In this document: positions 1 to 6,838 of the stretch, in pieces | Layout: every line of letters begins with the position of its first letter | Position numbering within the stretch: position 1 is the stretch's first letter | NCBI GenBank assembly: GCA_022511485.1 | Contig: JAFLUJ010000300.1 | Coordinates: 1-8,231 of the forward strand | Length of the DNA: 8,231 nucleotides | Origin: Oscillospiraceae bacterium | GTDB lineage: Bacteria; Bacillota; Clostridia; Oscillospirales; Ruminococcaceae | Direction: 5' to 3' | Notes under the pieces: model-generated | What the model saw: only the letters and a program-made list of their open reading frames with translations | Database searches by the model: none | Told to the model about the DNA's origin: nothing | Program-made: the position numbers and the translations under genes

Positions 1-2225
1 TCTATCTCCTTGGGATAGATATTTTCTCCGCCACGGATTATCATATCCTTGATCCTTCCTGTGATCTTGAAGTTGCCGTCCGGAAGTCTTCTTGCAAGGT
101 CTCCGGAGTGAAGCCAGCCGTCTTCGTCGATCGCTGCGGCAGTTGCCTCCGGCATTTTGTAATAGCCTTTCATGATATTGTAGCCGCGGGCGCAGAACTC
201 ACCGTCAATATTGTCTCCTACTTCTTCTCCGGTCTCAGGATCGACTATCTTGCATTCAACTCCGAAGATAGGACCTCCGACAGTATTAACACGGGTCTCG
301 ATGGAGTCGGTGGTCTTGCTCATGGTCGTTGCAGGAGACGCCTCAGTCTGACCGTAAGTAATGCATATCTCAGGCATATGCATTTTTTCGATGACCTCTT
401 CCATTGTTTTTATCGGACAGGGTGAGCCTGCCATAATGCCTGTCCTCATATGGGAAAAATCGGTCTTGTGGAAGTCCTTGTGCCCCAGCATGGCGATAAA
501 CATGGTAGGTACTCCATGGAAGCAGGTGATCTTCTCCTTGTTGATACAGTTAAGTCCCTTGCGGGGAGAAAATGCTGTGATGGGGGACATTGTTACTGCA
601 TGGGTCACGGAGGCAGTCATCGCCAGCACCATTCCGAAACAGTGGAACATTGGAACCTGTATCATCATGCGGTCGGCAGAGGAAAGATCCATGCAATCTC
701 CTATAGCCTTGCCGTTGTTTACAACATTGTAGTGGGTAAGCATTACGCCCTTGGGGAAGCCTGTTGTTCCGGAGGTATACTGCATATTTGCAACGTCGTC
801 CGGCTTGATGGAGCGGCGGCGGCGTTCCACCTCGGTAAGAGGCACCTGGGAGTGCATTGCAACAGCTTCGTCCCATGTGTAGCAGCCGGGCTGACGGCTT
901 TCCACGGTGATGATATTTTTCAGATAGGGAAATTTTTCGGAGTTGAGATGTCCGGGTTCGCACTCCAGAAGCTCAGGACAGAGGGACCTCATTATCTCAT
1001 TGTAATCAGTGCCCTTGTAGGAGTCCACCATAACAAGAGTATGTGTATCGGACTGTTTAAGCAGATATTCCATTTCGTGAATTTTGTTTCCGGTATTTAC
1101 AGTAACAAGCACCGCTCCGATCTTGGTAGTCGCCCAGAATGTGATATACCATGCAGGAACATTGGTAGCCCAGATGGCTACATGGTCTCCCTTGCCTACG
1201 CCCATTGCAATAAGCGCACGTGCAAAGGTGTCCACATCATCACGGAACTGTGGATATGTGCGTGTGTAGTCAAGCTCGGTATAGCGGAAAGCATACTGGT
1301 TGGGGAACTGCTCGCAGATACGGTCAAGCACATCGGGGAAAGTATAGGTAAGCAGTCTTTCCTTTGGCCAGGGGTAGTAACCCTTGCCGTTATTGCTTAA
1401 CTGGAGGGGATGTTTATATGTTGTGCGGTATCTGGACATATAGTCGGCAAACTGAGGAAATACGATACCGGCATGGTCAAGCTCAGGCATCCAGCGCTTT
1501 ACCCATTCAAGGGAAATATAGCCGGTGTAGTGGATACCCTCCAATGCAGCCATCATTGCATCAAGGGGAAGGTCTCCCTCTCCCATCATTTCATATCGCA
1601 GAGTACCGTCCTTGACAGAGCTGTCCTTGGTGTGGACAAATTTGATATAGCTTCCCAGATTTGAAACGGTAGTTTCCGGAGATTCATTTGCATAACGATA
1701 GGGATGGTGCATATCCCAGAGAGCTGCAACACGGACGCTTCCAACACGGTCAAGCAGCTTTTTCAGACGGGAGGTATCGCTGAACACGCCGTTTGTTTCC
1801 ACAAGCAGGGTTACCTCATGAGCCTCTGCCTCGGCAGCAAGCTCCTTTAACAATCCGGCGAGATAGTCGTCGTCGATGCCGTCAGCAGGCTCAGGGTTAC
1901 GGTCGCCAAGTACGCGGATGTAGGATGCTCCCACTGACTGTGCAAGCTCCATGCAGCCGGTCAGTTCCTTTCGGGTCTGCTCGGCATTTTCTTTTTCGTT
2001 CAGGCAACAGTTGGAGCTGACACATGGGATCTCAAGACCAAGCGACTGAAGCTTGGAAACTGTTTTTTCAAGCTGTGCTCCTGAAAATGGCTTGCTGCGG
2101 TAGGGGTCTGCGGGGATACCAAGACTTCTGAGCTCGATGCCGTCAAAGGCAAGATCTTTTGCCATGGAGTAGATCTCTGTCCAGTCAAAATCAGGACAGC
2201 CCAGTGTTGAAAAGGATATTTTCAT
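1..2225 (-). CDS. Fusion: TIM-barrel sugar phosphate isomerase/epimerase + AMP-forming acyl-CoA synthetase (3' end outside window)
   Basis: One frame runs without a stop from the ATG at 2223-2225 to the window edge (741 residues seen). Residues 1-262 are an AP endonuclease 2/xylose-isomerase-like TIM barrel, beginning MKISFSTLGCPDFDW. The usual metal-site residues are present: E143 (VETNG), D171 (WDMHH), H198 (HTKD) and E240 (SLEW). After a linker at about 263-285, an acyl-CoA synthetase of the ANL superfamily starts at PWPKERLL. It has the P-loop YTSGTTGFPKG (483-493), PMFHCFGM (525-532), YGQTEASP (624-631), SGDL (707-710) and the hinge GRIKDMIIRGGENIYPKEI (723-741). The ligase half should activate a carboxylate with ATP to an acyl-AMP and then a CoA thioester. 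About 100 C-terminal residues, including the usual catalytic lysine, lie outside. A GGAGGT site five bases upstream supports this start. Domain families are confident; the substrates of both halves are unknown. It resembles fatty-acyl CoA ligases, but this does not prove a fatty acid substrate. Confidence 0.9.
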   Translation of the reverse strand, partial: MKISFSTLGCPDFDWTEIYSMAKDLAFDGIELRSLGIPADPYRSKPFSGAQLEKTVSKLQSLGLEIPCVSSNCCLNEKENAEQTRKELTGCMELAQSVGASYIRVLGDRNPEPADGIDDDYLAGLLKELAAEAEAHEVTLLVETNGVFSDTSRLKKLLDRVGSVRVAALWDMHHPYRYANESPETTVSNLGSYIKFVHTKDSSVKDGTLRYEMMGEGDLPLDAMMAALEGIHYTGYISLEWVKRWMPELDHAGIVFPQFADYMSRYRTTYKHPLQLSNNGKGYYPWPKERLLTYTFPDVLDRICEQFPNQYAFRYTELDYTRTYPQFRDDVDTFARALIAMGVGKGDHVAIWATNVPAWYITFWATTKIGAVLVTVNTGNKIHEMEYLLKQSDTHTLVMVDSYKGTDYNEIMRSLCPELLECEPGHLNSEKFPYLKNIITVESRQPGCYTWDEAVAMHSQVPLTEVERRRRSIKPDDVANMQYTSGTTGFPKGVMLTHYNVVNNGKAIGDCMDLSSADRMMIQVPMFHCFGMVLAMTASVTHAVTMSPITAFSPRKGLNCINKEKITCFHGVPTMFIAMLGHKDFHKTDFSHMRTGIMAGSPCPIKTMEEVIEKMHMPEICITYGQTEASPATTMSKTTDSIETRVNTVGGPIFGVECKIVDPETGEEVGDNIDGEFCARGYNIMKGYYKMPEATAAAIDEDGWLHSGDLARRLPDGNFKITGRIKDMIIRGGENIYPKEI

Positions 2226-2230
2226 AAATG

Positions 2231-2236
2231 ACCTCC
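2231..2236 (-). promoter_or_regulatory. Ribosome-binding site of the TIM barrel-acyl-CoA synthetase gene
   Basis: On the minus strand the sequence reads GGAGGT followed by five bases (catt and one more) and the ATG at 2225. This is a strong Shine-Dalgarno match. It fixes the start at the first residue of the TIM barrel, so translation is initiated for the fusion as a whole. No comparable site was seen in the linker before the synthetase half. Confidence 0.85.
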
Positions 2237-2276
2237 GTTTTTCCATATAAATTCTGAATTACAGTTATACTACGAT

Positions 2277-2306
2277 ATTATATCACAGATTGCAGGAAAT
2301 TGTCAA
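2277..2306 (-). promoter_or_regulatory. SigA-type promoter of the fusion gene
   Basis: On the minus strand, TTGACA (2301-2306) and TATAAT (2277-2282) are both perfect consensus hexamers, separated by 18 bases. Transcription would start near 2270, giving a leader of about 45 nt before the ATG at 2225. The near-ideal elements suggest a strong basal promoter. No clear operator is seen; a short AATTC-T-GAATT palindrome lies in the leader at 2250-2260. Confidence 0.8.
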
Positions 2307-2384
2307 GCAATGGGGAAATACTGTAAAGATGGTGGAATGTTAGCCAGTTTAAGAAATTTTCCTTTTAAATATGTATATAAAGTA

Positions 2385-2413
2385 TTGCGTTTTCTGAGAC
2401 TATGTGTTATAAT
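2385..2413 (+). promoter_or_regulatory. SigA-type promoter with extended -10 for the surface protein gene
   Basis: TTGCGT (2385-2390) and TATAAT (2408-2413) are separated by 17 bases. A TGT triplet directly before the -10 makes an extended TGnTATAAT element, and the sequence upstream of the -35 is A/T-rich, like an UP element. Transcription would begin near 2420, leaving a leader of about 160 nt before the start codon at 2579. It faces away from the promoter at 2277-2306, and the two -35 boxes are about 80 bases apart, so one bound regulator could affect both genes. Confidence 0.75.
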
Positions 2414-2419
2414 TTATTA

Positions 2420-2578
2420 TGTATGAGAAAGTGGGGCGCAGACTATGGGGATTCCGTATAAAATCTCTTTAAGTTTCTTATAGGAGCACCGAATATTTGC
2501 TATGCTTTTAATATTAATAAATATCAGAAACACAGTATAAGTGTTTCCATTAAGCTAAATATGAGGAGCTCGATCATA
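2420..2578 (+). promoter_or_regulatory. Untranslated leader of the surface protein gene, with a hairpin at 2527-2547
   Basis: This is the predicted 5' leader between the extended -10 promoter and the start codon. It includes a perfect 7-bp inverted repeat, GAAACAC (2527-2533) and GTGTTTC (2541-2547), around the 7-base loop AGTATAA. The hairpin ends about 16 bases before the ribosome-binding site and is not followed by a run of T, so it does not look like a terminator. I recognise no known riboswitch consensus in the rest of the leader. Its length and the hairpin make post-transcriptional control possible but unproven. Confidence 0.45.
2563..2568 (+). promoter_or_regulatory. Ribosome-binding site that decides the surface protein start
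   Basis: GAGGAG at 2563-2568 lies 10 bases before the ATG at 2579. It overlaps the upstream in-frame ATG at 2561, which itself has no Shine-Dalgarno sequence (the preceding bases are ttaagctaaat). The start at 2579 is therefore preferred over 2561. A third in-frame ATG at 2618 would give a more typical short signal peptide but has only a weak GAAGA upstream. Confidence 0.7.
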
Positions 2579-5500
2579 ATGAGAAAAAGGTTTATCATGC
2601 AAAATGAAGACCACCTTATGAGATGGAAAATTTTAAGTGTTTTACTTATCCTGTCTGTATGTTTTTTTACGCTGCCGGTCAGGGCTTTAACAGCGGAAAC
2701 GGACGATGATGGTCAGATAATGCCGCTGGCTGCTGCATATACATACAGCGGAGGCTACGGTACAAGCGGCAACCCCTATAAAATTTCTTCAAGAAGCGAC
2801 CTTGAGGCGATTGCAAACGCTGTCAACAGCGGTGATGATATGCTTGGCGTGTATTTCCAGCAGACCCGGGATATTGACCTGGGCGGTGCAAACAACCCGT
2901 GGCCAACGATCGGAATCACTATTGACAATGCTGCGCACCAGTTCCGTGGTGTTTTTGACGGCGGACAATATCAGATTACCGGACTATATGTGGACAGAGA
3001 TGACGACGATGCAGGATTGTTCGGCTATGTAGGCGAAAACGGCATAATAAAAAATGTTAATATAATCGAGCCTGATGTCAGCGGCACTTTCTGGTGCGGC
3101 GCACTTGCAGGGCGAAATTACGGTCTTATAGAATACTGCTCCACCACAGACGGATCGGTGTACGGCTCACAGCAGTTCATAGGCGGTCTTGTGGGCGATA
3201 ATCACGGCGGCACTGTAAGCTATTGTTATAACAATGGTACATTTGTTGAATTCGATCAGATCGGCGGAGGTCTTGTTGGACGTAACTCCGGCGGTACAGT
3301 GGAAAACTGCTACAACAGAGGCGATGTATGGACCAACAATTTGGTAAGAGGTTATGCAGGCGGTGTCGTAGGTGAAAATACTGCCGGCAGCACGGTGGAT
3401 AACTGCTACAGCACCGGTGAGGTCAATGGAAATATGGCTTGCGGCTCTGTTGTGGGAGCGAATGGTGCAGGAAGCTCAGTGACCAACTGCTATTACCCTG
3501 ATGATCTGGAGCCCGGAGTCGGCAGCAGTACTGGCAATATGGAAAATGTGACCCCTAAATCAGAAGAAGAGTTTTCATCCGGCGAGGTGGCTTGGGAACT
3601 ATCCAAGGGTAACAACGGAGAGGGCTGGGGTCAGACCCTTGACGGAGAAGATGGAGCACATGATAATCACCCGCACTTTACAGAAGTGGCTGATAAGCCT
3701 TATGATACGACCCCGGTATACCGTGTCACTTTCAAATCAAATAATCCCAAAATTGATTTGAAATATTATGTTGACCCGGACTCTGATGTGGAGATTCCGG
3801 ATCTTTCAGAAAATCCAAATGCAAAATGGTATGTAAACGGCGAGGAGTTCGACGGAAAGAAAATCAATGAGGATAAGGACGCTATAGCAGGTGTACGTAT
3901 ACTTTTCAGCGGCGAGATGGAAACTATCCCTGTGACCACAACATACAGCACCGCTGCGCAGCAGCTGACTGTGAATCTGGATTCATACATGGGCTATGAA
4001 AACGGTGGATCTGCCAGTGGCAGATTTGAATATAAGATCACCGAAGATCCTGATGAACTTAATGCAACATTGAACATAAATGGCAAGGTTCTTACTATTC
4101 CGGCAGGAGCTGATGTAAAAGACGGCGGATACACTCTGAAAATAAACGCTCACGAAAAAGAGGCATACATTGCTCCCCTTTCCATGGGCGGATTTGGTAC
4201 AGGAGATGTGACGCTGACCGTAAATATCATTATCGAAAAGGCTACACCAGTGATCGTCATTAAGCCGGAAGCATCGGCTATCCCATATGATACAACGCTT
4301 GCAGACAGCGCCCTCACCGGCGGCGAGGCTCAGCATCCCACGACAAAAGAGAATGTACCTGGTACTTTCAGGTGGACGGACAGCTCCATCAAACCAAGCA
4401 CAATATCCGAAGCTGCAATTGTGGGATACTCCGTCACATTTGAACCTGCAGATACAAGAAATTATAATGACGTAATTATTTTTGTCACGCTGGAAGTCAA
4501 CAAGATCGACCCGGTCATTTTGAAATACCCCCAGCCAATAGACAGTACTTACAACGGCAGCGCACAGGATCTGATAATCCCTGGCGACGCCGAAGGCGGC
4601 ACGATGAAATACTGGCTCGAGGATCCTATCGGGTCTGCTCCGCCTGCGGATAATTCTGCGTATTCCTCTACTATTCCCGCCCGTGCAAACGCAGGTACAT
4701 ATACGATCTGGTACAAGGTGGTGGGAGACGAAAACCATAACGATACTGTGCCGGATTCCATAACCGCCATCATCAACCCATACCCGGTGACTATTACCCC
4801 CGGAAATGTAACATATAACGGCAGCAGCATATTCAACATCCCATTGGATGTAACACCTGGCAGCGGCAGTCCGGAAACGATCGTAGCTACCCTGACAACA
4901 GACAGCAAAAATGCAGACAGATATGAGTATAATGCTTCATCAGGCAGCAAATACACAGCAGAACTTTCCAGCCCTAATTATGTCCTGCAAAATGCTTATA
5001 CTCTGACCATAGACCCATTAGCAGCGGTACTGAAATGGGGAAAACCACTTACATTTTTCTATGATGGCATCGTGCATTCTGTGACTGCAAATGTGAGCAA
5101 TGGAATAAATGGTGACGTGTTCGATCTGAAATATACAGATAATGAAAGCTCAGCTGAAGGTAAACACATTGCTGACGTCACCGATCTTGGTAACCCTAAC
5201 TACATCCTGGACTATTCACAGAATACACAGGTGTGGTATATCATTGAGAATAATGAAAATGTTACACTAACCGCACCTGACCACATTACCTATGGCGACG
5301 ACCTTACGCTTACATTCACTATCGCTCCCTTAATGGAAGAGGCATCACTGGAAGATGTGTATTTTTATGCCAACGGAAGCCTGCTCGGAACGATCCCTGT
5401 TACACGCATGGATAACAATACAGGCATAGCTGCCCTGACAATAAAAGCAACATCTGAGAACAATTTCTCAGCAGGAGCAAATGCTGTGATAGCCTTACAT

Positions 5501-6763
5501 GCCAACAGCCCACTCGAGAGTGACGCCGTTACCATTGATGTCAATCCAAAACCGATCACTCCCGTTATAACTGCTGTCACCGGTGATATCGTCGCCGCAG
5601 CTACAAAGACCTATGACGGCAACAATGCTGCTTCCGGTCTTGACATTGAGCTGAATCCTTTTGAGATTTGTGACTACTCAAAAAATGCCGGCGGCAAAGA
5701 CGAGGTGACCATCTCAGCTTCCGGATACACATATAATGATCCAAACGCAGGGATCAACAAGACGATAAGAGCCAATGATGTCATATTAAGCGGTGCTCAG
5801 AGCGGAAATTATGTTATCGAGCATCCTGCCGCAATAACCGGAATAATCAATCAAAAAGTTGTCGGATTGGAATGGAGAGGCGTAACCGGTCTTGTATATA
5901 CCGGAGACCCTGCCAATGTCAACGCTACAGCTATTGAACTGATACCGGGCGATGTATGTACAGTTGTGGTTGAAAACGGCTCGCAGATAAATGCATATAC
6001 TTATACCGCCAGAGCAGCACGTCTGAGCAACTCTAACTATTGTCTGCCTGATAACTTTGAACAGGATTATACTATTGATCCGGCTAAACTGTATATCCCT
6101 GATCAAACCGTCCAATACAACGGAAACACCACATTTAACGTGAGAGTTGACGGTGTTACGCCTACGAACAAAGCCACCGAAAAGGTTGCTGTCGAGCTTA
6201 TCACCAGCAGCCCTGACATAGGCGATTATGCCTACGTTGATATAAACACACTGGATGTCGGAGACAAACCCTATACGGCAAGCACAACCGATACCAACTA
6301 CAACATTGCCGGAGGTGCGATCCTTACTATCGTAAGAGCCAGAACGACCACTCCGACTCTTCCGGGCACTCCCGCTGAACCGAACAACCCAACTGTTCCG
6401 GGCGTACCGGATGAACCTACCGTTCCGGATGAACCAGACAATCCTGCTGAACCAAATGAACCGGATGAACCAACAGATCCGAATGGCTCACGCTATCCAA
6501 ACGGAACAAGCAGCCGTCCAACCGGTGCCGTCTTTCCCGCTGGTCAGAGTAATCCGGATGACAAAAACAATAACTATACTGCAAACGATGAGGATGACAA
6601 TTACTCCGAGGATGTTTCCGCAAATTCAGCAGCATATGCTGCTAATGAGAATATCGGGATAGGAAGCTCATCATATGCGAATATTATAAATATCATTTTC
6701 GTTATTTCAGCACTGACATTTATCCTGAAAAAGAAATATCCCGGACAAAAAGACAAGCATTAA
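2579..6763 (+). CDS. Large cell-surface adhesin-like protein: GLUG beta-helix, MBG/YDG/Ig-like repeats, stalk, C-terminal membrane anchor
   Basis: This 1394-residue protein is secreted and probably stays on the cell surface. A signal peptide (basic residues, then hydrophobic 18-34) is probably cut near residues 36-39. Residues 57-142 form the entry of a right-handed beta-helix (GNPYKIS, RDIDLGG 97-103, FRGVFDGG 122-129). GLUG-like G-L/V-V-G coils follow near 145, 174, 202, 229, 260 and 289, then a SGEVAWELSKG segment (334-344) typical of such proteins. A cadherin/Ig-like stretch (about 385-552) and MBG-like modules starting near 553, 642, 734, 812, 989 (YDG type, TKTYDGN at 1009), 1090 and 1166 come next; these often end in an asparagine-tyrosine motif (628, 800, 874, 1077, 1153, 1240). 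A Pro/Glu/Asp stalk (1254-1300), a Ser/Asn/Asp-rich stretch, a membrane segment (about 1368-1383) and KKKYPGQKDKH end the protein. No LPXTG and no catalytic domain are seen. Families of this build often bind host glycans or matrix, but the ligand here is unknown. Confidence 0.85.
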   Translation: MRKRFIMQNEDHLMRWKILSVLLILSVCFFTLPVRALTAETDDDGQIMPLAAAYTYSGGYGTSGNPYKISSRSDLEAIANAVNSGDDMLGVYFQQTRDIDLGGANNPWPTIGITIDNAAHQFRGVFDGGQYQITGLYVDRDDDDAGLFGYVGENGIIKNVNIIEPDVSGTFWCGALAGRNYGLIEYCSTTDGSVYGSQQFIGGLVGDNHGGTVSYCYNNGTFVEFDQIGGGLVGRNSGGTVENCYNRGDVWTNNLVRGYAGGVVGENTAGSTVDNCYSTGEVNGNMACGSVVGANGAGSSVTNCYYPDDLEPGVGSSTGNMENVTPKSEEEFSSGEVAWELSKGNNGEGWGQTLDGEDGAHDNHPHFTEVADKPYDTTPVYRVTFKSNNPKIDLKYYVDPDSDVEIPDLSENPNAKWYVNGEEFDGKKINEDKDAIAGVRILFSGEMETIPVTTTYSTAAQQLTVNLDSYMGYENGGSASGRFEYKITEDPDELNATLNINGKVLTIPAGADVKDGGYTLKINAHEKEAYIAPLSMGGFGTGDVTLTVNIIIEKATPVIVIKPEASAIPYDTTLADSALTGGEAQHPTTKENVPGTFRWTDSSIKPSTISEAAIVGYSVTFEPADTRNYNDVIIFVTLEVNKIDPVILKYPQPIDSTYNGSAQDLIIPGDAEGGTMKYWLEDPIGSAPPADNSAYSSTIPARANAGTYTIWYKVVGDENHNDTVPDSITAIINPYPVTITPGNVTYNGSSIFNIPLDVTPGSGSPETIVATLTTDSKNADRYEYNASSGSKYTAELSSPNYVLQNAYTLTIDPLAAVLKWGKPLTFFYDGIVHSVTANVSNGINGDVFDLKYTDNESSAEGKHIADVTDLGNPNYILDYSQNTQVWYIIENNENVTLTAPDHITYGDDLTLTFTIAPLMEEASLEDVYFYANGSLLGTIPVTRMDNNTGIAALTIKATSENNFSAGANAVIALHANSPLESDAVTIDVNPKPITPVITAVTGDIVAAATKTYDGNNAASGLDIELNPFEICDYSKNAGGKDEVTISASGYTYNDPNAGINKTIRANDVILSGAQSGNYVIEHPAAITGIINQKVVGLEWRGVTGLVYTGDPANVNATAIELIPGDVCTVVVENGSQINAYTYTARAARLSNSNYCLPDNFEQDYTIDPAKLYIPDQTVQYNGNTTFNVRVDGVTPTNKATEKVAVELITSSPDIGDYAYVDINTLDVGDKPYTASTTDTNYNIAGGAILTIVRARTTTPTLPGTPAEPNNPTVPGVPDEPTVPDEPDNPAEPNEPDEPTDPNGSRYPNGTSSRPTGAVFPAGQSNPDDKNNNYTANDEDDNYSEDVSANSAAYAANENIGIGSSSYANIINIIFVISALTFILKKKYPGQKDKH
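6407..6471 (+). repeat. Short direct repeats CCGGATGAACC in the stalk-coding region
   Basis: The 11-mer CCGGATGAACC occurs exactly at 6407-6417, 6425-6435 and 6461-6471, encoding PDEP units of the Pro/Glu/Asp-rich stalk. The first two copies are 18 bases apart and the third 36 bases further, so all keep the reading frame and fit an 18-base period. Length variation by slippage would change the stalk by multiples of six residues. Confidence 0.7.
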
Positions 6764-6779
6764 AAAAGAATATCAAAAC

Positions 6780-6817
6780 AAAATCTCCTGTGAAAAAATC
6801 GCAGGAGATTTTCGTTT
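6780..6817. terminator. Probable bidirectional intrinsic terminator between the convergent genes
   Basis: AAAATCTCCTG (6780-6790) pairs perfectly with CAGGAGATTTT (6802-6812). A U-G and a G-C pair can extend the stem inward, leaving a loop of seven A/T bases. On the plus strand the stem is followed by ttcgttt; on the minus strand it runs into TTTTGTTTTG. It starts 17 bases after the surface protein stop codon and 27 bases from the metA stop at 6839, so it can end both transcripts. Confidence 0.8.
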
Positions 6818-6838
6818 GATTCAGGATTTCCAGACAAT

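Noticed and set aside
450..1400. Plus-strand open frame of 316 codons opposite the acyl-CoA synthetase
   Set aside because: It is antisense to a clear acyl-CoA synthetase domain, has no recognisable domain and no convincing ribosome-binding site; its Cys/His-rich composition is typical of a shadow frame.
2250..2260. AATTC-T-GAATT palindrome in the fusion gene leader as an operator
   Set aside because: Five-base arms in A/T-rich sequence are easily found by chance, and no regulator or second copy supports it.
2420..2526. c-di-GMP or other known riboswitch in the surface protein leader
   Set aside because: I looked for familiar conserved cores and did not find one; only the short hairpin downstream is supported.
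2561..2578. Upstream in-frame ATG at 2561 as start of the surface protein
   Set aside because: No Shine-Dalgarno precedes it, while GAGGAG at 2563-2568 is well placed for the ATG at 2579.
3983..4738. Minus-strand open frame of 251 codons opposite the surface protein gene
   Set aside because: It is antisense to well-supported repeat modules of the surface protein and has no domain signature or start signals.
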